The position numbers and the translations under genes were made by a program. Of a stretch of 64,000 nt of DNA, positions 1 through 8,180 are shown in pieces. The notes beneath the pieces are model-generated. The model had not been told where the DNA came from. It made no database searches and was given only the letters and a program-made list of their open reading frames with translations. The stretch's first letter is position 1, and each line of letters begins with the position of its first letter. The stretch covers positions 806,001-870,000 of the forward strand of contig NZ_BNEA01000001.1 in NCBI RefSeq assembly GCF_016860525.1, given 5' to 3'. The DNA is from Streptomyces rubradiris (GTDB lineage Bacteria > Actinomycetota > Actinomycetes > Streptomycetales > Streptomycetaceae).

Positions 1-55
1 AACTGTGCGACGCGAGACCGTATCGGGGCGGTCCGGACGGAGTAAGGAGGAGCCG

Positions 56-916
56 ATGCAGAACGGTCCCGCGGTGCGCCGCCGCAAGCTGGGCGCCGAA
101 CTGCGCACGCTGCGCACCGGTGCCGGGCTCACCAGCGGTGAGGCGGCCCGGCTGGTCGGCTGGCACCAGTCGAAGGTGAGCCGTATCGAGACCGGTGCCA
201 GCGGCGTGAAACCGGCCGATCTGCGGTTGCTGCTGGACGCCTACGGGGTGCGGGACAGGCATCTGCGCGAGTTGCTGCTGATACTGGCGGGGTCGGAGGA
301 GACGAGCGGCCGGCACCGCTGGTGGCACGCCTATCGGGGCGTACTGCCGCCCACGTACCGGGATTTCATCAGCCTGGAGTCACAGGCGAGCGCGATGCGC
401 ACCCTGGAGACCACGGTCGTGCCCGGTCTGCTGCAGACCGCCGAGTACGCCCGCGCGGTGACCCGGGCCGCCGTGAAGGACCTGGACGAGGACCGCCTGG
501 ACACCCTGGTGGAGGTGCGTCTGGCCCGGCAGGACGTGCTGCGCTCGGACCCGCCGCTGACGCTGAGCGCCGTACTGGACGAGGCGGTGCTGCGCCGGGA
601 GGTGGGCGGTCCCGGGGTGATGGCCCGGCAGCGCCGGCGGCTGATGGAGGCGGCCCGGCTGCCGCAGGTACGGCTCCAGGTGCTGCCCTTCACCGCGGGG
701 GCACATATCGGCCTCACCGGGCCTTTCGTTATCTTCTCATTTCCGAGCACTTCTGATCTGGACGTGGTTGTTCTCGACCAGTTGACGAGTAGCCTCTACC
801 TGGAACGGAAAGAAGACCTGATGGCCTACTCCGAGGCCTTCAACACCCTTCAGTTCCACGCCCTTTCCCCCGAGGACTCGTTGGACTACATCGCCGGGAT
901 AGGTGACGGCGTGTAA
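56..916 (+). CDS. XRE-family HTH regulator with DUF5753 domain
   Basis: Predicted cytoplasmic DNA-binding protein of 286 aa, of the large actinomycete family related to WhiJ-type developmental regulators. Residues about 6-62 form a helix-turn-helix (LRTLRTGAGLTSGEAARLVG, then a recognition helix around WHQSKVSRIE). Residues about 100-275 match the DUF5753 (Scr1-like) effector domain, with the typical YRDFISLESQA and PGLLQTAEYARAV segments. I chose ATG 56 because AAGGAGGAG lies just upstream; an in-frame start at 5 has no ribosome site. The DUF397 gene starts 9 bp after the stop, and such HTH-DUF5753/DUF397 pairs usually act together, partly like antitoxin/toxin pairs. The target is not visible. 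The promoter lies outside the window. Confidence 0.9.
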   Translation: MQNGPAVRRRKLGAELRTLRTGAGLTSGEAARLVGWHQSKVSRIETGASGVKPADLRLLLDAYGVRDRHLRELLLILAGSEETSGRHRWWHAYRGVLPPTYRDFISLESQASAMRTLETTVVPGLLQTAEYARAVTRAAVKDLDEDRLDTLVEVRLARQDVLRSDPPLTLSAVLDEAVLRREVGGPGVMARQRRRLMEAARLPQVRLQVLPFTAGAHIGLTGPFVIFSFPSTSDLDVVVLDQLTSSLYLERKEDLMAYSEAFNTLQFHALSPEDSLDYIAGIGDGV

Positions 917-925
917 GGAGGCACC

Positions 926-1147
926 ATGTCAGTTCTGCCTCGGAACGTCCCCGTAAGTACCGACCTGCACGAGGTGCGCTGGCTGCGCAGCAGCCGCAGC
1001 ACGGGCGCGAACAACTGCGTGGAGACGGCACTGCCGCGCTCCGGCCCCGCGGCCGGACTGCTCGCCGTGCGCGACTCGAAGAACCCGGCCGGCCCCGCCC
1101 TGCTCTTCTCCCCCGAGAGCTGGACGGGATTTGTGACCGCCCTCTGA
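926..1147 (+). CDS. DUF397 domain protein, partner of the upstream HTH regulator
   Basis: Small 73-aa protein that is nearly all DUF397 domain: a WLRSSRSTGANNCVE motif near the N-terminus, then VAVRDSKNP-like text (LLAVRDSKNPAGPALLFSP) and the closing W-x-x-F (SWTGFVTAL). TAAGGAGG directly upstream of ATG 926 includes the stop codon of the HTH gene, so the two are co-transcribed and probably translationally coupled. DUF397 proteins are common in Streptomyces and are nearly always found beside HTH-DUF5753 genes. Their biochemical role is unclear; interaction with or antagonism of the regulator is the usual proposal. The downstream gap contains a short palindrome (TCTGATCAGA, 1166-1175) of unknown meaning. 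Confidence 0.9.
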   Translation: MSVLPRNVPVSTDLHEVRWLRSSRSTGANNCVETALPRSGPAAGLLAVRDSKNPAGPALLFSPESWTGFVTAL

Positions 1148-1227
1148 CCACGTTCCGACTCACACTCTGATCAGATTCGTTCAACCTTTCATCACTTTCG
1201 CGCGATTCACGGCCGTGTCACGCCGAC

Positions 1228-2355
1228 TCATGGTCGCGTTTCGCCGATGACACGTACAGCGCGTTCGATCTCGGTCCCGGAGAGGTCCGCGCGGGCGGTC
1301 AGCCTCAGCCGTGAGATGCCGTCGGGCACGGAAGGAGGACGGAAACAGCCCACGGCCAGACCCGCCGAGCGGCAGTCGGCCGCCCAGCGCACCGCCCGCT
1401 CCGGGGACGGAGCCCGCACGGAGACCACCGCGGCGTCCGGACGTACCGCCTCCAGACCCGCGGTGGTCAGCCGTGCGTGCAGTTCCGCGGCCACCTCGCG
1501 GGCGCGTGCCGCCCGCTGCGGCTCGCGCTCCAGCAGCCGCAGCGCGGCCAGCGCGGCGCCGGCCGCCGCCGGCGCCAGGCCCGTGTCGAAGATGAAGGTC
1601 CGGGCAGCGTTCACCAAGTGGTCGATCACCCGCGCGGGGCCCAGCACCACGCCGCCCTGACTGCCCAGCGACTTGGACAGGGTGGCCGTGACCACCACGT
1701 CGTCGGCGCCCGCGAGGCCGGCCGCGTACGCCGAGCCCCGGCCGCCGTCGCCCAGCACGCCGAGGCCGTGGGCGTCGTCCACCACCAGTCCCGCCCCGTG
1801 CTCCCGGCAGGCGGCGGCCAGTTCGGCCAGCGGTGCCCGGTCCCCGTCGACCGAGAAGACCGTGTCGGAGACCACGATCGCCGCGCCCCGGCGGGTCCCC
1901 AGGGCCTTGCGCACGGCCTCGGGGTCGGCGTGCCCGACGACCTGGGTCTCGCCCCGGGCGAGCCGGCAGCCGTCGATGAGGGAGGCGTGGTTGCCCGCGT
2001 CGGAGACGATCAGCGAGCCGTGCGGACCCAGCGTGGTCACCGCGGCCAGGTTCGCGGCGTACCCGGAGGAGAACACCAGCGCCGCCTCGAACCCGCAGAA
2101 CGCGGCCAGCGCGCGCTCCAGTTCGGCGTGCAGCTCGGTGCTTCCGGTGACCAGCCGGGAGCCGGTGGAGCCGCCGCCCCAGCGCCGGGCGGCCCCGGCG
2201 GCGCCCTCGGTGACCTCGGGATGGCGGGACAGACCCAGGTAGTCGTTGCTCGCCAGGTCCAGCAGCGGCGAGTCGGCGGGGCGCGGGCGCAGGGCGCGCA
2301 CGAGTCCGGCGCGGCGGCGCGCCTCGGCCTGCTCATCGATCCAGCCGAACGCCAT
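1228..2355 (-). CDS. bioF: 8-amino-7-oxononanoate synthase (biotin synthesis)
   Basis: PLP-dependent enzyme of 375 aa that condenses pimeloyl thioester with alanine to make KAPA, the first committed step of biotin ring assembly. Family features are complete: N-terminal LASNDYLGLSRHPEV, GGSTGSRLVTGS, DDAHGLGVLG with the cofactor-stacking His at about 196, and TATLSKSLG with the PLP lysine at K228. The start is ATG 2355 with AGGACC just before it. It diverges from bioBAD across a 147-bp shared promoter region, an arrangement found in other Streptomyces. Expression is therefore probably coordinated with bioB by a shared regulator. No damage is seen. Confidence 0.95.
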   Translation of the reverse strand: MAFGWIDEQAEARRRAGLVRALRPRPADSPLLDLASNDYLGLSRHPEVTEGAAGAARRWGGGSTGSRLVTGSTELHAELERALAAFCGFEAALVFSSGYAANLAAVTTLGPHGSLIVSDAGNHASLIDGCRLARGETQVVGHADPEAVRKALGTRRGAAIVVSDTVFSVDGDRAPLAELAAACREHGAGLVVDDAHGLGVLGDGGRGSAYAAGLAGADDVVVTATLSKSLGSQGGVVLGPARVIDHLVNAARTFIFDTGLAPAAAGAALAALRLLEREPQRAARAREVAAELHARLTTAGLEAVRPDAAVVSVRAPSPERAVRWAADCRSAGLAVGCFRPPSVPDGISRLRLTARADLSGTEIERAVRVIGETRP

Positions 2356-2416
2356 GGGTCCTCCGGTGCTTTTGTAGGTATCGAACAGACCCTAGCCGCA
2401 CGCTCAGCCGCCCAGG

Positions 2417-2434
2417 GTGTGGCAATACCCACAC
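2417..2434. promoter_or_regulatory. Inverted repeat in the divergent bioF/bioB promoter
   Basis: GTGTGG and CCACAC form perfect 6-bp arms separated by CAATAC. The element sits 62 bp upstream of the bioF start and 69 bp upstream of the bioB start, a good place for one operator to serve both promoters. A TTGAACCG sequence follows directly (2436-2443). It does not form the BioQ-like TGAAC/GTTCA palindrome known from corynebacteria, so the regulator is not identified. It could also be a leader hairpin of bioB. Confidence 0.4.
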
Positions 2435-2502
2435 GTTGAACCGTCTCTGTTGTGCCAAGTCTCCTTGGCCGGGAGCGGTCCCGTAGGACAGGATCGTCGC
2501 TC

Positions 2503-3696
2503 ATGGACCTGCTGAACACGCTGGTGGACAAGGGGCTTCGGCGCGAGATGCCGACGCGCGAGGAAGCGCTCGCCGTGCTGGCCACCTCCGATGACGACCT
2601 GCTCGACGTGGTGACCGCGGCCGGTAAGGTGCGCCGGCACTGGTTCGGGCGACGGGTGAAACTCAACTATCTGGTCAACCTCAAGTCGGGCCTGTGCCCC
2701 GAGGACTGCTCGTACTGCTCCCAGCGGCTGGGCTCCAAGGCCGACATCCTGAAGTACACCTGGCTCAAGCCGGACGAGGCGTCCCAGGCCGCCGCCGCGG
2801 GGCTCGCGGGCGGGGCCAAGCGGGTGTGCCTGGTGGCCAGCGGGCGCGGACCGACGGACCGGGACGTGGACCGGGTCTCGGAGACCATCAAGGCGATCAA
2901 GGAGCAGAACGAGGAGGTCGAGGTGTGCGCCTGCCTCGGTCTGCTCTCCGACGGCCAGGCCGAGCGGCTGCGCGCGGCGGGCGCGGACGCCTACAACCAC
3001 AACCTCAACACCTCGGAGTCCACCTACGGGGACATCACCACCACCCACACGTACGCCGACCGGGTGGACACGGTGCGCAAGGCGCACGCGGCCGGGCTGT
3101 CCGCCTGCTCGGGTCTCATCGCCGGCATGGGCGAGAGCGACGAGGACCTGGTGGACGTGGTGTTCTCGCTGCGCGAGCTGGACCCGGACTCGGTGCCGGT
3201 GAACTTCCTGATCCCGTTCGAGGGCACCCCGCTGGCCAAGGAGTGGAACCTCACCCCGCAGCGCTGCCTGCGCATCCTGGCGATGGTCCGGTTCGTCTGC
3301 CCGGACGTGGAGGTCCGGATCGCGGGCGGGCGCGAGGTCCACTTGCGCTCCATGCAGCCGCTGGCGCTGCACCTGGCCAACTCCATCTTCCTCGGCGACT
3401 ACCTGACCAGCGAGGGCCAGGCCGGCAAGGCCGACCTGGAGATGATCGCGGACGCCGGGTTCGAGGTGGAGGGCGCCGGGGAGGTGACGCTGCCGGCGCA
3501 CCGGGCCGACGCCGCGCACGGCTGCGGCTCGCACGCCGAGGGCGGCTGCGGCTCGCACACGGAGGGCGGCTGCGGCTCGCACGCGGGCGGCGGGGTGTGC
3601 GGTACGGCGGGTGCTCCGGCCGCCGCCGAGCCGCGCACCGACCTGGTCGCCGTGCGCCGCCGGGGGGCCGGCACGGACCTCGCGCCCAATGCCTGA
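2503..3696 (+). CDS. bioB: Biotin synthase (radical SAM) with a Cys/His-rich repeat tail
   Basis: Radical-SAM enzyme of 397 aa that inserts sulfur into dethiobiotin. The 4Fe-4S/SAM motif CPEDCSYC places cysteines at about 65, 69 and 72. The rest of the TIM barrel is intact ([42 protein letters not shown]). I prefer ATG 2503 ([11 protein letters not shown]); an upstream in-frame start at 2452 would add 17 residues without a clear ribosome site. After the normal end (about residue 335) the protein carries a 60-residue extension with three GCGSH repeats and a further Cys, absent from the 346-aa E. coli enzyme. The stop overlaps the bioA start by 8 bp (ATGCCTGA), so bioB and bioA are translationally coupled. 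Confidence 0.95.
   Translation: MDLLNTLVDKGLRREMPTREEALAVLATSDDDLLDVVTAAGKVRRHWFGRRVKLNYLVNLKSGLCPEDCSYCSQRLGSKADILKYTWLKPDEASQAAAAGLAGGAKRVCLVASGRGPTDRDVDRVSETIKAIKEQNEEVEVCACLGLLSDGQAERLRAAGADAYNHNLNTSESTYGDITTTHTYADRVDTVRKAHAAGLSACSGLIAGMGESDEDLVDVVFSLRELDPDSVPVNFLIPFEGTPLAKEWNLTPQRCLRILAMVRFVCPDVEVRIAGGREVHLRSMQPLALHLANSIFLGDYLTSEGQAGKADLEMIADAGFEVEGAGEVTLPAHRADAAHGCGSHAEGGCGSHTEGGCGSHAGGGVCGTAGAPAAAEPRTDLVAVRRRGAGTDLAPNA
3521..3589 (+). repeat. Three 24-bp tandem units in the 3' end of bioB
   Basis: The 14-mer GCTGCGGCTCGCAC recurs at 3521, 3545 and 3569, exactly 24 bp apart and in frame. Each unit encodes GCGSH followed by AEG, TEG or AGG. The repeat therefore builds a Gly-Cys-His tail on BioB. 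Confidence 0.9.
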
Positions 3697-4969
3697 GATG
3701 GGCGTCGCGGAGCTGCTGGAGCTGGACCGGCGGCATGTGTGGCACCCGTACGGCCCGATGCCCGGCCGGGTGGACCCGCTCGTCGTGGAGGCGGCCAGCG
3801 GGGTCCGGCTGCGGCTGGCGGACGGTTCCGGCGAGCTGGTCGACGGCATGTCGTCGTGGTGGTCGGCCATCCACGGCTACAACCACCCGGTCCTGAACGA
3901 GGCCGCGCGCGAGCAGCTGGGCTTGATGAGCCATGTGATGTTCGGCGGGCTCACCCACGAGCCCGCCGTCCGGCTCGCGAAGCTGCTGGTCGACCTGTCA
4001 CCGGACGGCCTGGAGCACGTCTTCCTGGCCGACTCGGGGTCCGTGTCGGTCGAGGTCGCGGTGAAGATGTGCCTGCAGTACTGGCGTTCGCTCGGCCGGC
4101 CGGCCAAGCGGCGGCTGCTGACCTGGCGGGGCGGCTACCACGGTGACACCTGGCAGCCGATGTCGGTGTGCGACCCCGAGGGCGGGATGCACGAGCTGTG
4201 GACCGGCGTGCTGCCGCGCCAGCTGTTCGCGGACCCGCCGCCCGCCGGGTACGAGGAGTCGTACGCGGAGCACCTGCGGGAGCTGATCGCCCGGCACGCC
4301 GACGAGCTGGCCGCGGTGATCGTGGAGCCGGTGGTGCAGGGCGCGGGCGGGATGCGCTTCCACTCCCCCGCGTATCTGCGGGTGCTGCGCGAGGCGTGCG
4401 ACGCGCACGACGTGCTGTTGGTGTTCGACGAGATCGCCACCGGTTTCGGCCGCACCGGGGCGTTGTTCGCGGCGGACCACGCGGCCGTCGCGCCCGATGT
4501 GATGTGTGTGGGCAAGGCGCTGACCGGCGGTTATCTGACGCTGGCGGCCACCTTGTGCAACGCTCGGGTGGCCGACGGCATCTCGCGGGGCGAGGTGCCG
4601 GTGCTCGCGCACGGACCGACGTTCATGGGCAACCCGCTGGCGGCGGCCGTGGCCTGTGCCTCCGTCGAGCTGCTGCTGGGCCAGGACTGGCTCGGCGAGG
4701 TCAAGCGGATCGAGGCGGGCCTGCGCGAGGGGCTGGCCCCGGCGCGGGACGTTCCCGGGGTGCGCGATGTCCGGGTCCTCGGCGCCATCGGTGTCGTCCA
4801 GCTCGACCACCCGGTCGACATGCGGGCCGCGACGGACGCGGCGGTACGGGCCGGTGTGTGGCTGCGCCCGTTCCGCGACCTGATCTACACGATGCCGCCC
4901 TACGTCACCTCGGACGAGGACGTGGCACGGATCGCGCGCGCGGTGTGCGCCGCGGCGCGGGAGGGATGA
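3689..4969 (+). CDS. bioA: Adenosylmethionine--8-amino-7-oxononanoate aminotransferase
   Basis: Class III PLP aminotransferase of 426 aa that converts KAPA to DAPA using SAM as amino donor. Family motifs are present: HVWHPYGPM at the N-terminus, [16 protein letters not shown], the cofactor segment [25 protein letters not shown], and the PLP lysine at about K276 in VGKALTGG. It starts inside the end of bioB (ATG 3689 against stop 3694-3696) and is followed one base after its stop by bioD, so bioB-bioA-bioD form one tight operon. The length is normal for the family and no defects are seen. Confidence 0.95.
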   Translation: MPEMGVAELLELDRRHVWHPYGPMPGRVDPLVVEAASGVRLRLADGSGELVDGMSSWWSAIHGYNHPVLNEAAREQLGLMSHVMFGGLTHEPAVRLAKLLVDLSPDGLEHVFLADSGSVSVEVAVKMCLQYWRSLGRPAKRRLLTWRGGYHGDTWQPMSVCDPEGGMHELWTGVLPRQLFADPPPAGYEESYAEHLRELIARHADELAAVIVEPVVQGAGGMRFHSPAYLRVLREACDAHDVLLVFDEIATGFGRTGALFAADHAAVAPDVMCVGKALTGGYLTLAATLCNARVADGISRGEVPVLAHGPTFMGNPLAAAVACASVELLLGQDWLGEVKRIEAGLREGLAPARDVPGVRDVRVLGAIGVVQLDHPVDMRAATDAAVRAGVWLRPFRDLIYTMPPYVTSDEDVARIARAVCAAAREG

Positions 4970-4970
4970 C

Positions 4971-5687
4971 ATGCGGGTACTGGTGATCACGGGCACGGAC
5001 ACGGAGGTCGGCAAGACCGTCACCACCGCGGCCGTCGCCGCCTCGGCGCTCGCGGCCGGGCGGTCGGTGGCCGTGCTCAAGGCCGCCCAGACGGGCGTAC
5101 GGCCGGACGAGCGCGGCGACGCGGACGAGGTCGCGTGGCTCGCGGGGCCGGTCACGACGGATGAACTGGCTCGATTCCCGGAGCCGTTGGCGCCGAACAC
5201 GGCGGCCCGGCGGGCCGGGATGGCGCCGGTGCGTCCCCGGGAGGTGGCCGAGCGGGCCGCCAAGCTGGCCACCGAGCACGATCTGGTGCTGGTGGAGGGC
5301 GCGGGCGGGCTGCTCGTCCGGTTCGACGAGGACGGCGGCACGCTGGCCGACGCGGCCCGGCTGCTGGGCGCGCCGGTGCTGGTGGTGGCGCGGGCCGGGC
5401 TCGGCACGCTCAACGCCACGGAGCTGACGGCCCGTGAACTGCGCCGCCGGGAGCTGGAGCCGGCCGGTGTGGTGATCGGCAGCTGGCCGGGCGAGCCGGA
5501 CCTGGCCACCCGCTGCAACGTGGCCGACCTGCCGGAGGTGGCCGGCGTCCCGCTGCTCGGCGCGCTGCCCGCCGGGGCGGGGGCGCTGCCGCCCGCCGAG
5601 TTCCGCACCGCGGCTCCGGGCTGGCTGGCCCCGCGGCTGGACGGGACCTGGGACGCGGAGGCGTTCCGCACCCGGGAGGCCGCGTAG
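4971..5687 (+). CDS. bioD: Dethiobiotin synthetase
   Basis: ATP-dependent carboxylase of 238 aa closing the ureido ring of dethiobiotin from DAPA and CO2. The P-loop is GTDTEVGKT near residues 8-16, followed by LKAAQTGV and the EGAGGLLV loop. It lies one base after the bioA stop. Together with divergent bioF this gives the late biotin steps bioF-A-D-B. The early pimeloyl-forming genes are not in the window. The C-terminus ([20 protein letters not shown]) is typical of actinomycete BioD. Confidence 0.95.
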   Translation: MRVLVITGTDTEVGKTVTTAAVAASALAAGRSVAVLKAAQTGVRPDERGDADEVAWLAGPVTTDELARFPEPLAPNTAARRAGMAPVRPREVAERAAKLATEHDLVLVEGAGGLLVRFDEDGGTLADAARLLGAPVLVVARAGLGTLNATELTARELRRRELEPAGVVIGSWPGEPDLATRCNVADLPEVAGVPLLGALPAGAGALPPAEFRTAAPGWLAPRLDGTWDAEAFRTREAA

Positions 5688-5768
5688 CGGACGCGGCCGG
5701 CACGGCAGCTGTGCCCGTGCGCATGACGTACGACGACGCCACCCACCCCACGGTCCCCGTGCGGGTGG

Positions 5769-5822
5769 GTGCCCGTCGGGCACGGATCGACGAGCTGCTC
5801 CCCCGTAGCGCACTCCGGGGAG
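5769..5822. terminator. Two hairpins between convergent bioD and the toxin gene
   Basis: GTGCCCgtcGGGCAC (5769-5783) is a compact 6-bp stem. A second stem pairs CTCCCC (5798-5803) with GGGGAG (5817-5822). They lie between the bioD stop (5687) and the stop of the leftward toxin gene (5842), as expected for a bidirectional terminator. There is no T-run. Confidence 0.55.
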
Positions 5823-5841
5823 GCTGCCGGGCGGGTGCCGT

Positions 5842-6216
5842 TCAGCGGCTCCAGCGGCGCAGTTCGCGCGTGATGTCGTCGACGCCGGCCGCGCCGTCCT
5901 TCACCAGCCGGGCGAGGTCGCGGACCTGCTCGGGGGTGGTGGCGATCTTCTCGCCGCTGGCGACCAGATAGGCGTAGGCGACGGCGGAGGCGAACAGGGC
6001 GTTGGCGCGTTCCAGGGCGGGGACGTGGATCAGCAGCTGGAGCAGGGAGGCGGCGCGGGCGTACGGGTCGGCGTAGACGGGGACGCCGAATATCTCCGCC
6101 TGGTGCCGGGCCACGGCGGCGACCAGGGCACCCCAGTCGGTGACCTGCGGGTCCCCCGGGGTCTTCTGTTCGGCGAGCATGAGCAGCCAGGCGAGGTCGA
6201 TACGGAGATCGTTCAA
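5842..6216 (-). CDS. Fic/Doc-like toxin of a toxin-antitoxin pair
   Basis: Protein of 124 aa resembling the small Streptomyces toxin component of Fic/Doc-type toxin-antitoxin systems. The family usually modifies a translation factor (Doc phosphorylates EF-Tu; Fic proteins AMPylate). The core here reads HVPALERANALFASAVAYAY, where the canonical motif is HPFxDGNKR. The His and Asn positions remain recognisable but the DGN-K-R stretch is not conserved. The start is TTG 6216, overlapping the antitoxin TGA as TTGA (6213-6216), which is clear translational coupling and the normal order antitoxin then toxin. The activity is uncertain because of the degenerate motif. Confidence 0.75.
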   Translation of the reverse strand: MNDLRIDLAWLLMLAEQKTPGDPQVTDWGALVAAVARHQAEIFGVPVYADPYARAASLLQLLIHVPALERANALFASAVAYAYLVASGEKIATTPEQVRDLARLVKDGAAGVDDITRELRRWSR

Positions 6217-6449
6217 GGATTCCGGCCCGTGGTGCCGTGCGCCTCGGCGAACTCCTCGGCGAACACGGACTCGTACTGCTTCATGAAGTCGGCGGCGGCC
6301 TCCACGAACGTGCGGCCGGTCTCCCCGGCGTCCTGTCTGACCAGCTCTTCGATATAGCGGTTGACGCTCATGCCGCGGGCCAGGGCGCGTTCGCGGGCCA
6401 CCCGGGCGGTGCCCTCGTCCACCCGCACGTTCAGCTGGGTCTTCGCCAT
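6213..6449 (-). CDS. Ribbon-helix-helix antitoxin
   Basis: Protein of 78 aa with an N-terminal ribbon-helix-helix fold: beta strand KTQLNVRVDE, then helices around TARVARERALARG and SVNRYIEELVRQD. The acidic C-terminal half (FMKQYESVFAEEFAEAHG) is the likely toxin-binding segment. It is first in a two-gene operon with the Fic-like toxin and overlaps it by 4 bp. RHH antitoxins repress their own promoter, and a pair of GCTAGC palindromes lies 9-28 bp upstream of the start codon. Confidence 0.8.
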   Translation of the reverse strand: MAKTQLNVRVDEGTARVARERALARGMSVNRYIEELVRQDAGETGRTFVEAAADFMKQYESVFAEEFAEAHGTTGRNP

Positions 6450-6457
6450 GCCTCGAC

Positions 6458-6477
6458 GCTAGCGCCGGGGTGCTAGC
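6458..6477. promoter_or_regulatory. Twin GCTAGC palindromes, candidate antitoxin operator
   Basis: GCTAGC occurs at 6458-6463 and 6472-6477, 14 bp apart, immediately upstream of the RHH antitoxin start (6449). Each is a perfect palindrome. Paired short palindromes at this distance suit cooperative RHH dimers, so this is a good candidate for the autoregulatory operator. Confidence 0.5.
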
Positions 6478-6612
6478 AGCGGCAAGGGCGCACGGTGGCA
6501 CGGGGACCGGCGGCCGTGCGCCGGTACGGACGGTGATCGGCTCGGCCGACCGGGGCGGCGTGGACATGATGGAATCGGACCGATACAAGTGACCATCGAC
6601 CGGGGAGAGTTC

Positions 6613-7500
6613 ATGTCGCGTCCGTTCCGCTTCGGAGTCAACCTGCTGGACCTCGCGCCCGCCGACGAGTGGCGCGCCAAGTGCCGGCGCGCGGAGGAAC
6701 TGGGCTACGACGTGATCCTCGTCCCGGACCACCTCGGCATGCCCGCGCCGTTCCCCGCGTTGGTCGCGGCGGCGCAGGCCACCGAGCGGCCGCGGGTCGG
6801 CACGTTCGTGCTCAACGCGGGCTTCTGGAACCCTGCGCTGCTGGCCCGCGAGGTGGCCACCACGGACGCGCTGACCGGCGGCCGGCTCGAACTCGGCCTC
6901 GGCACCGGCTACACGCAGGCGGAGCACGAGGCGGCCGGGCTGCCGTACGGTTCGCCGCGCGAGCGGGTGGACCACCTGGAGCGGACGGTCGCGGAGCTGG
7001 ACCGGCTGCTCGGCTCGGACGACCACCGGCCGCGGCCCGCGCAGTCCCGGGTACCGGTGCTGATCGGGGCCAACGGCGACCGGATGCTGCGGCTGACCGC
7101 GGAGCACGCGGACATCGCGGCCTTCACCGGGGCCCGGCCGGGCGACACGCCCGGCGCGCTGGACCCGCTCACCGCCGAGGAGCTGGACGAGCGGGTGGCC
7201 CGCTACCGGGCGCGGGCGCGGCACCGGCCGGCGCCCGCCGAGCTGAACCTGCTGATCCAGCTGGTGGCCGTCACCGACGATCCCGAGCCGGTGCTGAAGC
7301 CGCTGCTGGAGCGGCAGCCCGGGCTGACCCTGGAGCAGGCGGCGGCCCTGCCCATCGTGCTGGCCGGGCCACTGGAGGACGTGGTGGCGAAGGTGCGGGC
7401 GCAGCGGGAGCGGTACGGGTTCTCGTACCTGACCGTGCTGGAGCCGTACATGGAGGCGTTCGCGCCGGTGCTGGCACGGCTGCGCGACGAGTCCGCGTGA
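6613..7500 (+). CDS. LLM-class F420-dependent oxidoreductase
   Basis: Flavin/F420-type luciferase-like monooxygenase fold of 295 aa. The start is ATG 6613 (MSRPFRFGVNLLD) behind GGGGAGAG; an ATG-less GTG-type extension upstream is not needed. Recognisable elements are the N-terminal RFGVNL strand, AEELGYDVILVPDHL, the LTGGRLELGLGTGY cofactor loop and the C-terminal VVAKVRAQRERYGFSYLTV. The subgroup looks like the actinobacterial F420 family of probable oxidoreductases; the substrate is unknown. It starts 163 bp from the divergent antitoxin gene, so the two share an upstream region. Confidence 0.88.
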   Translation: MSRPFRFGVNLLDLAPADEWRAKCRRAEELGYDVILVPDHLGMPAPFPALVAAAQATERPRVGTFVLNAGFWNPALLAREVATTDALTGGRLELGLGTGYTQAEHEAAGLPYGSPRERVDHLERTVAELDRLLGSDDHRPRPAQSRVPVLIGANGDRMLRLTAEHADIAAFTGARPGDTPGALDPLTAEELDERVARYRARARHRPAPAELNLLIQLVAVTDDPEPVLKPLLERQPGLTLEQAAALPIVLAGPLEDVVAKVRAQRERYGFSYLTVLEPYMEAFAPVLARLRDESA

Positions 7501-7546
7501 CCGAAATCCCGTAGGCCCGCGAGCCGTTTCCGATCATGATGGGGGC

Positions 7547-7972
7547 ATGACCGACCTGCGTATACGTGCCGCCGTTCCCGCCGACCTCGACTCCGTGCTC
7601 GCGTTCTGGAAGACGGCCGCCGAGGGGACGAGCATCAGCGACGACCGCGCCGGGGTGGAGCGGCTGGTGGCCCGCGACCCCGGGGCGCTGCTCCTGGCCG
7701 AGCGTGGCGGTGAGCTGGTGGGCACGGTGATCGCCGGCTTCGACGGCTGGCGGTGTCATCTGTACCGGCTCGCGGTGCACCCGGAGCGGCGGCGGCAGGG
7801 CATCGGTTCGGCACTGCTGGCCGCCGCCGAGGAGCGGTTCGTACGGCTCGGCGGGCGGCGCGCGGACGCGATGGTGCTGGTCCGCAACGAGACCGCGCAC
7901 CACGCCTGGGGAGCGGCCGGGTACGGGCCCGAGGAGCACTGGCGGCGCTGGGTGAAGCCGCTCACGGACTGA
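7547..7972 (+). CDS. GNAT-family N-acetyltransferase
   Basis: Small acetyltransferase of 141 aa with one GNAT domain. The acetyl-CoA-binding signature is RRRQGIGSALLAAAEERF (about residues 81-98), preceded by the LYRLAVHPE strand. The C-terminus VLVRNETAHHAWGAAGYGPEEHWRRWVK is typical of stand-alone RimI-like enzymes. The acceptor is unknown. It lies 46 bp after the LLM gene, with GGGGG before ATG 7547, and is followed by a terminator with a T-run. Confidence 0.85.
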   Translation: MTDLRIRAAVPADLDSVLAFWKTAAEGTSISDDRAGVERLVARDPGALLLAERGGELVGTVIAGFDGWRCHLYRLAVHPERRRQGIGSALLAAAEERFVRLGGRRADAMVLVRNETAHHAWGAAGYGPEEHWRRWVKPLTD

Positions 7973-8016
7973 GAGCGCAGGCCGGGACGACTCGACCTGC
8001 GGACCGGGGCCGGATG

Positions 8017-8045
8017 CCGGGACGGGAGACCCGGGAGGCTTTTTT
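8017..8045 (+). terminator. Intrinsic terminator with T-run
   Basis: CCGGG (8017-8021) pairs with CCCGG (8030-8034) and is followed by AGGC and six Ts (8040-8045). A real T-tract is uncommon in this GC-rich genome, so this is a good terminator for the GNAT gene. Confidence 0.65.
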
Positions 8046-8180
8046 GCCCATCCTTTACCCTTGAGGGAGCACTCGGCCCTCTATGAAAGGTTGTGAGCGT
8101 CCGCCCATGGGCGAGCCTCCCAGTCCGCGACACCGCGCGCACCGCCCCACCCTGTCCGATCCTGGGACGGGGGTGACCCG

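Noticed and set aside
2356..2502. Biotin-related riboswitch
   Set aside because: No conserved RNA class for biotin is known to me and only a short inverted repeat is visible.
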